From contig JAKCPI010014048.1 in the NCBI GenBank assembly GCA_023213315.1, forward strand, positions 1-64,000: a DNA stretch of 64,000 nucleotides. The letters run 5' to 3'. Numbering within the stretch: the stretch's first letter is position 1; every line of letters starts with the position of its first letter. This DNA is from Euborellia annulipes. Taxonomy: Eukaryota; Arthropoda; Insecta; Dermaptera; Anisolabididae. Both the position numbers and the translations under genes were made by a program. The notes beneath the pieces are model-generated. The model was not told the DNA's origin. It did not search any database and worked only from the letters and a program-made list of their open reading frames with translations. This document shows positions 11,913-22,216 of this stretch, piece by piece.

Positions 11913-12835
11913 TCGATATTATAAGGGTATTTATGACTGATAAAATACAGTAGAAGAAAATGCAGCCTTTTTCTTCTATTTTTTATTCCTGCTCAAAAAT
12001 TTGATAGAATAATTATCTCAATAAATGATTTTAAATTGAATTAACATTAAAAGATATTATAGAATTGTAGTATAATGCTATACCGTTTTAATTGTACTCG
12101 CCCTGCATATAACCTTCACGGTTTCATTAGTGTCAGTTACTTCCGGAAATTAAGAAAATTTACTTATGTAGAAATCCTCAGTATATACATTCCTGTTTTT
12201 AAATCACCATAACGTAAATACAAATCAAATAATTAAAAAAAAGCACAACCAATTATTACTGTGTGACAACACCATGTTTTTTCACTACTTCAAATATTTC
12301 CTTACAATTTGTCGCTCCAATCGATGGTTTATTTTTGTTCTTACGTCCCCTCTGCCCGCCCTCCTCCCACTGACAATCAAGTAGGAAACGAAACCCCTCG
12401 CTTACGTCAACATCTTTCCTTTTCCCCCTTTCTGGCTAATTAGGAGAGAGAGAGGAGAGAAGAACATGGACCAAATTGACATCTCATGGTCATCCCTTGT
12501 TGCTTTAGGTTAGGGTCTGGATTAATCATGGTGCCGTTTGTTAGGTTAATACTAATGCCAAGGTTAAGTCTAATACAATTCTCTTCACAGAGGGAATCAA
12601 ACTTTATCGAATTATCGTTACTACCAAGTCTCTTCAGAATCCCTTTTTTCTCTATTGATATATCAGTATTCTTATTATTCTTATTATCGTAAGAAAATAT
12701 ATACCAAGAATAGCCTGATATAATTGATGAGTTTTTTTTTTTTTTTTTTGTTTTTTTGAAATAGTATAATGGCAAATTAATTTCTTTTCATTTATTTATA
12801 TGATTATAAATTCTAGCTGTTATGTTTACTATTAG
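11913..12835. other. AT-rich interval
   Basis: A T run at 12731-12749 and a CT-rich block near 12330-12470. Open frames at 12440-12775 are low-complexity on both strands and are not supported as genes. Confidence 0.5.
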
Positions 12836-13405
12836 AAAACTAGTGTAGTGGACTAGGATGTCGACTTCTACAAAGAAGATCAGTGTTCAATTCCTGAGCT
12901 TGAAGATTTTGTCATTAAGTAAAAATACTTATTTATTGTAAGCACATCCTCAAACAGGCACTGCATTAGAATATTGAATAACCCCCAGGCAACTCTACGA
13001 GGAGAGGGAGTTGCAGTGGCATCCACTCCTATGGAAGTGACGTGAAGAAGCTACCATCTCATTGATGGATTCTTCGAAAGTAGTAGGCTACACTCCGGTG
13101 CTGAGGGGGTCCCTTCCTCAATCTAGGACTCCCTAACATAGAAGATGTTGGGTAAAAGGAACCGGGTGAAATCAGAAATTTTGAGTTCACTAGCTGGAAA
13201 CGAACGCAGGTGGAGGAGTTAGAGATAGGAATTGAATGTAACTTTACGGGGTGCCGGTAGATGGATCGGTTGTGTTTGAGGTGTGTGTCTTCGTGCACGA
13301 AAGCACCTCGAGTAAATAAACAGGGATCCAGATAGGAATTTCAAATAATAATAATAAATGGGTCTAAATGGCCTCTGATAACAAAAAGACCTTAAACAAA
13401 TAAAA
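12836..13405 (+). mobile_element. SINE3, long tRNA-headed SINE
   Basis: The head 'tgtagtggactagg' fits a pol III A box and 'gtgttcaattcctgag' a B box ~35 nt later, as in a tRNA. The ~450-bp body includes 'cgaacgcaggtggaggag', and the 3' end reads 'gggtctaaatggcctctg', close to the ends at 38400-38465 and, in reverse, 4730. Body origin unknown. Confidence 0.65.
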
Positions 13406-13419
13406 AAAATTCATTAATT

Positions 13420-14063
13420 TTATAAGGAAATTGGGTTTCCTATTCAAAACGAAGCGTTACTTTTCCTCCCAACAACTCCTAATCCTCTATAAAGCCCAAA
13501 TTCGGCCGTGTCTTGAATATTGTTCCCACCTTTGGCGAGGGGCGTCGAAAGACGCTCTCTCCTCCTTGGAAGCCATACAGAGGCGTGCAATTAGACTGAT
13601 AGGTGATTCTACCCTTACTGCATCCCTACAGTCGCTAGATCATAGAAGAAGAGTATCTTCACTATCTCTCTTCTACAGGTATTACCATGGTCAATGCTCT
13701 GCCGAATTAAAATCAATTATCCCACCCAATGCAACATATTCACGGAACACAAGAGAGGCATCTTCCCAGCATCCCTATGCTGTTCAGATCACGACTAACA
13801 GAACAAAACAATTTCATTCTTCCTTTGTCCCCATGACCTCCCGTGATTGGAACAAGCTCCCTGCGTCTATCTTCCCCGAAACCTACAATCTTCAGACTTT
13901 CAAGTCTAACCTCAACAGGCATCTTCTCAGTTCCCGCAGTTGAGTTTCCCCTTTATGCTTCTCCTTTTGTTTTTATTTTCTTCCTGGCTGCATGTGACTA
14001 TTGGTCATTATAGGTCTTCGGACCTTATGCACCCATTCCAAAAAAAAAAAAAAAAAAAAAAAA
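13420..14063 (+). mobile_element. 5'-truncated LINE (CR1/Jockey-like) with poly(A)
   Basis: Holds the 3' end of an RT ORF (13431-13943), a short 3' UTR and a 24-nt A tail (14040-14063). Truncation at the 5' side is typical of target-primed reverse transcription. 'ttataag' occurs just before the start and just after the tail and may be a short target duplication. Confidence 0.8.
13431..13943 (+). pseudogene. LINE reverse transcriptase, C-terminal 170 residues
   Basis: The reading frame is open through the 5' truncation, so there is no true start codon. LYKAQIRPCLEYCSHLW, SLEAIQRRAIRLIGD and TSRDWNKLPASIFPE are the conserved post-RT 'thumb' and C-terminal motifs of CR1/Jockey-group LINEs. No endonuclease and no RT catalytic motifs remain, so the fragment is dead. 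Lack of internal stops suggests it is not very old. Family assignment within the group is by motif memory only. Confidence 0.8.
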
Positions 14064-14114
14064 CTTATAAGTAAAGGCCGGACAAAAAAGCACAAAAATA
14101 TGGAAACAATGCTT

Positions 14115-14383
14115 TTTTTTTTTTTTTAAACATTCACACTTTTTTCTCATTCACACTCACATTCACACACTCATTCACACAGTCTTTTCGGCAACTCAGG
14201 CCATTTAAGACTTTAAACGATATCCGTTATTGATTATTATACATATTTGGGTCCAGGCATTCTTATTTAAGCCATTTGGTATCCAAATGCCTTAAATAAA
14301 ATCTTCGGACAGCCTGGGGTCCGTACCCGCGACGTTCGGTATAGAAGGTAGACGCGCTACCAATTACTCCAAGCCCCGTGGGC
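14115..14383 (-). mobile_element. SINE1 with 12-bp target duplication
   Basis: Flanked by gaaacaatgctt at 14103-14114 and 14384-14395. On the minus strand the head contains a B-box-like 'gcgggtacggaccccagg' and an A-box-like 'aattggtagcgcgtc'. The body has 'tggataccaaatggc' and CA-rich 'cattcacactcacac', and ends in a T run on the plus strand (its A tail). Reference copy for SINE1. Confidence 0.85.
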
Positions 14384-14395
14384 GAAACAATGCTT

Positions 14396-15020
14396 AAAAA
14401 AGCATAAAAATCTTAAATAAAAAGTTGTCCAATAAGCATAAAATTTAAAAAAGCATCTCATAAGTAACTTTAGCAACTCATACCAATTAGCTTTATATTT
14501 AAAAAACTAATTTTCTTTTTTTCTTTTCAGGTAAATTCACTTCTGCACTTGCGTTGACCTATGAATGAATTTGTTAACAATACAAAAATATCTTAAATAG
14601 TTTTTTTGTTATTGTTAATATATTTATTTTAATGAAACTTGCCCTTTCCTCAGCGGGTGAGTTGAGTAATCTAATCACTTACCTTTTTTTCTTCATACAC
14701 TTAGTTTGTACTTTCTCTTTAACTGCAACACCAACTATCTAATTTATCTCTAATTAAACTTTAGCAATTCAGTTAATAGTGAAATTAGAGAGTAAGAAAA
14801 TTTAAACAAATCGCTAAATAATATCACTTTTACTAAGTATTAAGTATATGATACATTCCTTTTTAAAATTTATATTAAATTAAGATAAATTTCATGGTGG
14901 GGGATTGACTACGTCAAAACATGGCACCAAATCAATAAATTATAATCTTAATATTCTGGTATAAATCTATTTTGATAAAATAAATTTTGATTTTTTATCC
15001 AAATTTTTCCGTTTTTACTT
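14396..15020. other. AT-rich interval; target of SINE1
   Basis: 14396-14475 with 'gcataaaatttaaaaaagca' is repeated at 16531-16615, so part of this stretch is itself a dispersed repeat that SINE1 and the hAT element inserted into. The rest shows nothing. Confidence 0.5.
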
Positions 15021-15247
15021 GAGCCCTGAGGGCCCCGGGGCCTCTCAAAGAGAAATTTTCATTAAATTTTGATTTTTTAACTAAATTTTTCGGTTTCTAT
15101 TTGGGCCCTGAGGGCCCCGGGGCCTCTCAAAGAGAAATTTTCAATAAATTTTCTCATTTTTTAATATATGGGGGCCTATGCCGGCTCGGGGCCTGGGGCG
15201 GACCGCCCCCCCCCCCGCCCCCCCCCCCCCCCCTCGGTACGCCACTG
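15021..15247. repeat. 82-bp tandem pair ending in C-rich tract
   Basis: 'gccctgagggccccgg' recurs at 15023 and 15105 within two similar ~82-bp units. The following C runs (15204-15232) and 'ggtacgccactg' resemble the end of a hAT-type element (outer bases CAGTGGCGTACC), but the other end was not found. Confidence 0.55.
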
Positions 15248-15423
15248 TTTGGGTTCTCTGTCTTCTTATGGAAATTCATAAAATAATTAAATTCTTCAAA
15301 CGAAAAATTATAAAACTGGGTATATAATTAATTTTTCTTGAATTATTTTAATTTCATTGGATTATAAAAATTTTTAAATTCAGTAGCGCTTTATTTACGT
15401 ATAGTAAAGATTAAAGACCTGAC

Positions 15424-16522
15424 TAGGGATACGGTATCGAAAGAAAAGTATCGATACTTGTACTTGGTATCGTATCGAAAGGAAAGTATCGATACCAAAA
15501 AGTATCGGATGAAAAGTATCGATACCACCAAGTATCGAGTATTTTTTAAAGTATGAGTATTTTTCCTCTTTTTTTAAGTTTTTTCGGCATCTTAGGCTCC
15601 TGATGTCGTTCAAAGGGCCCAACGGAAGATCAATGGGGTATACTGGTGCGCCATTTTCCTCAAAGTAATGAGCACCAGGAGGACGGGGTTTTCTCAACCA
15701 AAATACGGATTTCGCCAAAATAAAAGTCTGTCCATTTTCACTGGTCGACATAAATGAACTTTTTTCTTTCACAAGAATAAAGATATAGATATGAGATTCT
15801 AGAAATATTTTTCATCAATTCAAATATCATTTCAGTTTTTCCCCATCAGGCACACTTTTAGAGATATATAGAAAAATATTTTAATAGAAAAAGTGCTCTA
15901 AACGGCTGATGGAAAAATTCTAACTACATATCTACATACATACTGAATTCACTATAAAAAAATGTACTAAATTCACTAATCAGATTTCTTGTGAAAAAAA
16001 CCTTGTCGACCAGTATTTTTATTAGTTTATATATCAGCCTTTCTATGTAATATTTGCGCACTTTTAAATTTAGTAAATACAGTTTGCAATAATACAAAAA
16101 AAATTAAATTAGAAATTTAATGTTATTAAATTAAAAGGTTTTTATTAAAAAGTATCAAATTTTCTATTATTAATAAATAATTATTAGGAATATGATGGAA
16201 TAAAGTCTATCCCACAAATATCGACCATCTGTTATATATCAACTTGCTATTTATATCAAGAGAAAAAAGAATATGAGATATTCTTTGGCAGAATCGCAAT
16301 TAAAATATTTATATAACGTTTAAAGTCTCTCTATATGGCCTAAGATGCCGAAAAAACTTTTAAAAAAAAAATGATATTTGAATGAGTACTTTTCATTCGA
16401 TACCGGCAATCAAGTACTCATATGAGTAAAGTATCGAAAGAAAAGTATCGAGTAAAAAAAGTACTAGTATCGAAACAAAAGTATCGATACTAGTAAGTAT
16501 CGATACTTTTTTCGTGTCCCTA
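15424..16522. mobile_element. Non-autonomous hAT-type element, 1.1 kb
   Basis: Exact 8-bp target duplication GACCTGAC at 15416-15423 and 16523-16530, the length typical of hAT insertions. Ends begin TAGGGATACGG and, inverted, TAGGGACACGAAAAAAG. Both subterminal regions are packed with AGTATCGATACTT variants in both orientations, which could be transposase-binding repeats. The interior has no transposase frame. It contains the shared phrase 'ggcctaagatgccgaaaa'. Confidence 0.85.
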
Positions 16523-16622
16523 GACCTGACAAAAATACATAAAAATCTTGAATTAAAAGTTGTACAATAAGCATAAAATTAAAAAAAAAAGAAGCATCTC
16601 ATAAGCAGCTTTTACTCATTAA

Positions 16623-16810
16623 TGGCGAATACAAGGGGGGGGGGGGTAAAGGAGGTAATTATAATTTTAATATAAAATTTTAAAAATTAATACTTAAAAA
16701 TTTTATTTGTATATATATTCTGGTAAACAAGTACATAATGCAACTTTAAATTACCGAAAGTGTGAGGTCAGTCCCACCAGATTTCCCCTCCCCTGCGAGT
16801 ATCCGCCGCA
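16623..16810 (-). mobile_element. REP-B, degraded inverted copy
   Basis: 'ggcgaatacaagggggg' on the left matches the right end of REP-B (copies at 18616 and 19246). The interior shares 'tctggtaaacaagtaca'. The other end merges into a GC hairpin near 16785-16815. No target duplication identified. Confidence 0.5.
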
Positions 16811-16844
16811 GGGGAGGGGTAATCTGGTCTCAGGGCCCGAGTCA

Positions 16845-17086
16845 GAGTAGGGGGTCCAGGGGGCCCGAGCCAGAATAGGGAAAGCGCGATTTATGCAGTT
16901 GCCGAAGGATTTTTTGCTTTACATGCTCGTTTTTGCTGAATAATGTTTTGAATTATTTTTAAAAATTATATAAATCGTGATTAAAAAAAAGTAAGAATCA
17001 GTAGCAAACGTGCTCGAGCCAGCTGGTGCTGGACAAGCCCCTCTTGGCTAGACACGAAGCCCGCCGAGGGCGGGTGGCGCGACTAG
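16845..17086 (+). mobile_element. Helitron-like 3' end
   Basis: Ends with GC hairpin 'gcccgccgagggcgggt' and then CTAG at 17083-17086, the usual Helitron terminus (hairpin, short gap, CTRR). The next base is C, not the T expected of an exact A|T insertion. Phrases 'cccgagccag' and 'ggctagacacgaagc' recur at 59.2 and 62.5 kb. The 5' end was not located. Confidence 0.5.
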
Positions 17087-18073
17087 CTTTTCATATAGGC
17101 CTAGTCTACATGTTGAAATTCAAAATATTCAACCATACTTTGGTGGAAGTTGATGGTTTTTACTATCAACCAAATTTGTAGGAGTCTATTAAAACTTTAA
17201 ATTAATAAATTATAATGCCACAAATAAAAATTAAAACTAAAACCGGCTTGGTTTATAATTAACTACTCACCCAAAAGGGCGGAACTATTTTTTATTTATC
17301 CCTCCCCTCGCTTTTTTTAGGTCAGTAGATTAACTTAACGTTGATATGAATATGTATTTATGAGGAAGGCGACGCATTTTTAGCGTTGACATCATCATCA
17401 TCATAAACCGCCTTGTTGACAATGATACCATACTTCCCTATTAGTCTACATCATTAGCCCTTCCTGTGCACCCGCAGCCATGAGCATCCACATTCATAAA
17501 AAAAAAGGGATGATAGATATAATATCCTTTCGGTGGAAATTTATAAAAAAAAATTGTTTACTTGATCAATTAGATTCATTGATATAAACAAAAGTGTAAA
17601 TTTATGAAGAAAACAAAATTAACATTTATTTCAATTTGCTTATAATGATACAAGTATTTAAAATTTCCCATGAATTAGTAAATGTTGAATCACCAATTTA
17701 AATCTTTAAACGAAGTTCAATCAACTTTCTTTTCAAAAATTGAATTTAAAAATTTCAATTTTTTTTTTTTTTTTTTTGTTTGTTTGCCTTTTGATGAAAG
17801 TCCTGAATTTGAGGACTAACAATTTACGGATATCAGAAAAAGGACGATCCCAGATTGATTAAAAAAATTTCGCTGAATCGTATGTTATCAGATCGAGAGT
17901 CAAAGGATTCAATTTTCTATCTATTTCGTGGAAATACGCTAAAATATTTTTTTCTCTTGCTCTTGTGGTTTCTTCGTTTTCTGAACAATACAAATTTAAA
18001 TTAATTTTTCTACCAATTAATTTAATATATATAGACTTGCAGAAATTAATAAGTAGTAGAAAAAATAAAAGGC
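17087..18073. other. AT-rich interval
   Basis: T run at 17759-17777 and a short ATC microsatellite at 17391-17403. No gene or family repeat recognised. Confidence 0.6.
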
Positions 18074-18111
18074 TAAGCAGCTATGTTTATTTCTTTATTA
18101 AAAAAAAGCCG

Positions 18112-18150
18112 ACAGCGACGTTTCGGACCACTATGTGACAATCTTCATGA
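18112..18150 (-). ncRNA. Hammerhead-like motif, left arm, box altered
   Basis: Minus strand: CATGAAGA, stem II region with 'gtcacatagtggtc', then GAAACGTC. The first box has A where C3 is expected, as in the right arm, so this may be a family variant. Stem I is not convincing. Confidence 0.35.
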
Positions 18151-18346
18151 CTAGAGTTGAGTCAATAGAAAAACCGCTTACATTCTCTGAAAGACATTTC
18201 ATAAAATTTATTACGATCTATCAGATATCCCATCAGATATGACATGTTGAGTTTGGCGCTGAATCGATTATATCTGATAGATCGTAATGAATTTGATTGA
18301 TTGTCTGTCAAAGAACTTAAGAGGTTTTTCTATTGACTGAACTCTA

Positions 18347-18385
18347 GCCATGAAGATGGTCGCATAGTCGACCGAAACGTCGTTG
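18347..18385 (+). ncRNA. Hammerhead-like motif, right arm, box altered
   Basis: CATGAAGA (18349-18356), extra T, perfect 5-bp stem II GGTCG/CGACC (18358-18373), GAAA (18374-18377), self-complementary ACGT and cleavage triplet GTC. Stem I does not pair well. Stem II being intact suggests selection or recency. Confidence 0.4.
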
Positions 18386-18497
18386 TGGGTTCTTTAATAA
18401 AGAAATAAACATAGCTGCTTGACCTTTTATTTTTTCTACTGCATACTGATTAAGCTATTCACCTCGCTAACATACGAAATTAATAAATATTATTTTT

Positions 18498-19207
18498 ACT
18501 TTTTCTTACCTGTATATATGTCAATATTTATACTGTATATATTGAGAGAGTATTGGATTCATGTCAAAAATTCGATGTGGGGATTTTGTTGCAAATGTTT
18601 GTGGTCCCCTTGAGCCTGTGGCGGTTCCAGAGGTGTTTCTCGCTGGGGGGGGGGGTAATATGGAGTGACTGGTCGCACAGCACACATTTTTCTTAATTTT
18701 GGTAATTTAAAGGCGCATTCAGTATTTGTTTGCCAGAATATAAATACAAATCAAATTTTTCAGAATTAATTTTTAAAATTTTACATTAAAAATTCATTTT
18801 TTTTTCGAAAAAAAAAGTATTTTTTTTAAATCTCAGGGAGGGTAATTACCCCTTTTACCCCCCCCCCCCCTTGTATCCGCCCTTGCCTTGAGCCCAAAAT
18901 AGTGATTTTCGCAAAATGTTTTGTCTGTCTGTGTGTCTGCTTTCAATTTAAAGCATGAAGGAATTAAACTACGAGGTTGAAATTTTATATTTAAGTTTGG
19001 TACCCCCCTGAGGCGTGATCAAATTATAGGCTAAAAACTACTAGTACTTTATAAATTTTTTTCATATTTAATAAATTTTACATTGTGAATTCTAATATAT
19101 CGGTGGAAACTAATTAGATGTCGAAACAAAACATCTCGTGTGACAAGCACAGGACACAAAGGTAAGAGAAAATTGTGCGCTGTGCGACCAGTCACACCAG
19201 ATTTTTG
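18498..19207 (+). repeat. REP-A dispersed repeat split by REP-B
   Basis: Begins with 'tttcttacctgtatatat', resumes after REP-B at 'ccttgagcccaaaatag' and ends with the complete right hairpin 'gtgcgaccagtcacaccag'. The copy lacks part of the central region. Confidence 0.8.
18616..18885 (+). mobile_element. REP-B, hAT-type MITE nested in REP-A
   Basis: Exact 8-bp target duplication CCTTGAGC (18608-18615 and 18886-18893). Ends CTGTGGCGGTTCCAG and, inverted, CAAGGGCGGATACAAG. G and C runs face inward. The left interior 'gtgactggtcgcacagcac' is the same sequence as the right terminus of REP-A. 270 bp, no ORF. Confidence 0.85.
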
Positions 19208-19245
19208 TTCTATGATCTTTGGATTTATATTAACTATCTTGACTC

Positions 19246-19501
19246 CAAGGTCGGATCCAGAAGAGATTCTCGGGGTGGTGGAATCTGGTGTGACTGGTCG
19301 CACAGCACGCAATTTTTTCATACTTTTCGGTAATTTAAAAGTGCATTTTGTACTTGTTTACCCGAATATATATACAAATCAAATTTGTAATTTTTAAAAT
19401 TGTATATTAAAAATAAAATTTTATCCCCAAAAAAATTTTTTTTCTCAAATCTTTGGGGGGGGGGGGTAATTAACTCTTTACCCCCCTTGTATCCGTTCTT
19501 G
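19246..19501 (+). mobile_element. REP-B, hAT-type MITE
   Basis: Exact 8-bp target duplication CTTGACTC (19238-19245 and 19502-19509). Ends CAAGGTCGGATCCAG and, inverted, CAAGAACGGATACAAG. 256 bp with 'ggtgtgactggtcgcacag' as in REP-A. Two independent duplications establish the family as a true transposon. Confidence 0.85.
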
Positions 19502-19509
19502 CTTGACTC

Positions 19510-20837
19510 ACTTTTCAAAGGAAAATTAATTATCTAATTTCAAGGCACTCAACTCGATCACATTAATTTTATATATTTTACTTAACTCGCCCCCTATTTT
19601 ACTAAATTAAATTCATGCCACATAGGGATAATTACCAATATATAGGCTACTAAAAAAATAATTCAGCGTTTCCTATCAATTTCATATTACTCTATGGTAT
19701 TTAATATAATATAATCCACGCTAAACTAATGATGAATTACAAAACAAAGGATTAAATAATTTAGACGATAGAACAGATCCCAATAATTTAAAGATTTTTA
19801 TTATTAAATCATCCAACCGGAAATCCCTATTCACTGATAGTACTTTGGATATAGTTAATTTTTCTCACCCTCTCTTTGATATCATCCTTGTTATATTAAT
19901 ATACCGTAGATAAAAAAATTATTACAACGATAATTAAAAGAATAATTAAAAAGTTTCGATAGCTTTATATAAATATTTTTTAACAAATGATAAAACAACG
20001 AAATTTTAATTCTGAATATTAAAATCTTTTCATGATTATTTCGAAAAATTATGATTATGCCTCTAATAAAATTTAATTAATCATGATGGGTCGTGTTAAA
20101 AAATAGATTAATTTTTTATTCTCTCGATATATGAGAGAAACAGATATGAATCTAAAATTCATTTTATAAATAAAAAAAAAAAAACCAACCCTATTTTAGT
20201 TGGTCAGTCGCTCTGATAATCCGGCTAGTTTAAATCTGAAAAAATAAAAATATGAGCTATAAGATAAATTAGAATAGAAAAAGCATGATTATAGCGCTTG
20301 AAAAGAAACGACTTTTTTATTCTAACGACAAGTTGCTTAAAAATTCAAATTTTATTATTATGTCATTCGAAGAGAAAATTGAAACGTGACGCATAAAAAA
20401 TTCTAAAAATAACCCTACGAGAAGGAAGAGAAAAATTCTTAAATATTATAAAAATAAACGTGTTTATCTATTTAACTTTTCATGCATATTCTGTAAAACC
20501 AACTCCAAGTGCTTTTTTTAATTAATTTTAGAAAAAATAATTCATTTTCGATATTAAATATTCAAAAACAATTTTTTTTTTTTGTTTATTCTCCATCTCA
20601 TTTGTCAATAGAATTGTTTTTTTTTTTTTTTATTTAACGTCAGCGAATTTGACTTTATAAATAAAAAAAAAATAATAATAAAAGCTGTCAAATTATAATT
20701 TTTACCACTAAATCAATCCAGTGACTACTGCATCATGCATTTAAATATCTGTTTATAGACATGAAATGATTTTATGACAACCTAGAGGGGGATGATTGAA
20801 TTTTTAATATTTAAAAAGTCAAAGTAATATTTTAATA
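19510..20837. other. AT-rich interval
   Basis: Very AT-rich, with A/T runs at 20170, 20570 and 20620. No family repeat, RNA gene or credible ORF recognised. Confidence 0.6.
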
Positions 20838-20922
20838 AAGATTATATATATCATGTGTTGGTCCATGAGGTAATTATGAAAAACATATAACCAAGTATTT
20901 ATTAATTTAAATAAGCGAAAAA

Positions 20923-21005
20923 GTAGGTACCGCCGGGATTTGCACCACGGATCTTGTCGATTTACGCTCAACACGCCCTACTGTTGGACCACAGTACGCA
21001 CTCGC
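20923..21005 (-). pseudogene. tRNA-like core, unit 1
   Basis: Minus strand has A-box-like 'tgtggtccaacagtagg' and B-box-like 'ggtgcaaatcccgg'. The ends gtgcgtac and gtacctac can partly pair as an acceptor stem. T-arm pairing is poor, so a functional tRNA is unlikely. Confidence 0.55.
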
Positions 21006-21232
21006 TTATTTAAATTATGATAGATCGCTGATTTCAGTCTACTAGAGAAACGCCGCTCTAATCAAGCGTTCAGATTTCTCCGCTGCTGAGGCGCGATCTA
21101 GATGAACGTTTTGAGAAATTAACTCAATTATGCAATTAATAAATAAAGAATTATATATATCATGTGTTGGTCCATGAGGTAATTATGAAAAACATATAAC
21201 CAAGTATTTATTAATTTAAATAAGCGAAAAAT

Positions 21233-21315
21233 GTAGGTACCGCCGGGATTTGCACCACGGATCTTGTCGATTTACGCTCAACACGCCCTACTGTTGGACC
21301 ACAGTACGCACTCGC
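21233..21315 (-). pseudogene. tRNA-like core, unit 2
   Basis: Same core as unit 1, in the same orientation, preceded by an extra T at the edge. Confidence 0.55.
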
Positions 21316-21468
21316 TTATTTAAATTATGATAGATCGCTGATTTCAGTCTACTAGAGAAACGCCGCTCTAATCAAGCGTTCAGATTTCTCCGCTGCTGAG
21401 GCGCGATCTAGATGAACGTTTTGAGAAATTAACTCAATTATGCAATTAATCTATCATAATTTAAATAA

Positions 21469-21551
21469 GCGAGTGCGTACTGTGGTCCAACAGTAGGGCG
21501 TGTTGAGCGTAAATCGACAAGATCCGTGGTGCAAATCCCGGCGGTACCTAC
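21469..21551 (+). pseudogene. tRNA-like core, unit 3 (first inverted unit)
   Basis: Identical by eye to unit 2 but on the plus strand. This unit lacks the ~110-bp segment that should precede it, placing the rearrangement breakpoint just upstream. Confidence 0.55.
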
Positions 21552-21778
21552 ATTTTTCGCTTATTTAAATTAATAAATACTTGGTTATATGTTTTTCATA
21601 ATTACCTCATGGACCAACACATGATATATATAATTCTTTATTTATTAATTGCATAATTGAGTTAATTTCTCAAAACGTTCATCTAGATCGCGCCTCAGCA
21701 GCGGAGAAATCTGAACGCTTGATTAGAGCGGCGTTTCTCTAGTAGACTGAAATCAGCGATCTATCATAATTTAAATAA

Positions 21779-21861
21779 GCGAATGCGTACTGTGGTCCAA
21801 CAGTAGGGCGTGTTGAGCGTAAATCGACAAGATCCGTGGTGCAAATCCCGGCGGTACCTAC
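21779..21861 (+). pseudogene. tRNA-like core, unit 4
   Basis: One substitution (gcgaatgcg for gcgagtgcg) relative to units 3 and 5. Confidence 0.55.
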
Positions 21862-22088
21862 ATTTTTCGCTTATTTAAATTAATAAATACTTGGTTATAT
21901 GTTTTTCATAATTACCTCATGGACCAACACATGATATATATAATTCTTTATTTATTAATTGCATAATTGAGTTAATTTCTCAAAACGTTCATCTAGATCG
22001 CGCCTCAGCAGCGGAGAAATCTGAACGCTTGATTAGAGCGGCGTTTCTCTAGTAGACTGAAATCAGCGATCTATCATAATTTAAATAA

Positions 22089-22171
22089 GCGAGTGCGTAC
22101 TGTGGTCCAACAGTAGGGCGTGTTGAGCGTAAATCGACAAGATCCGTGGTGCAAATCCCGGCGGTACCTAC
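22089..22171 (+). pseudogene. tRNA-like core, unit 5
   Basis: Same as unit 3. The unit breaks off at 'tatatgttttt' near 22216, and AT-rich flanking DNA follows. Confidence 0.55.
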
Positions 22172-22216
22172 ATTTTTCGCTTATTTAAATTAATAAATAC
22201 TTGGTTATATGTTTTT

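Larger units (their letters stand above)
18074..18420. mobile_element. Inverted-repeat element with paired hammerhead-like motifs
   Basis: Outer arms 'aagcagctatgtttattt' and its complement 'aaataaacatagctgctt' enclose inner pairs 'gagtcaatagaaaaacc' / 'ggtttttctattgac'. Each arm has a hammerhead-like motif. A partial relative of the flank is near 42140. No ORF. Confidence 0.75.
20838..22216. repeat. Cluster of five ~308-bp units, inverted in the middle
   Basis: Two head-to-tail units (20838-21450) are followed by three in the opposite orientation (21451-22216; the first and last are partial). The switch is abrupt at 21450/21451, where 'tgcaattaat' meets 'ctatcataatttaaataagc'. Unit landmarks are 'catgtgttggtccatgagg', a tRNA-like core and 'gaggcgcgatctagatg'. 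Copies differ by only a few bases, so amplification is recent. The flanks share 'tttttaatatt'. Confidence 0.9.

Noticed and set aside
12440..12775. 111-codon minus-strand ORF overlapping a 68-codon plus-strand ORF
   Set aside because: Includes a T/A homopolymer and has no recognisable domain; likely chance in low-complexity DNA.
19049..19518. ORFs reading 'VTGRTAHNF' and similar on both strands
   Set aside because: They are translations of the REP-A/REP-B terminal hairpin, which reads similarly on both strands because it is palindromic.
20923..22171. Five functional tRNA genes
   Set aside because: A and B boxes are present but the T arm does not pair properly and the unit is a repeat; pseudogene or SINE head is more likely.
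20838..22216. Hammerhead motif in the 308-bp units (retrozyme hypothesis)
   Set aside because: I looked for CTGANGA with GAAA in order on both strands and found none.
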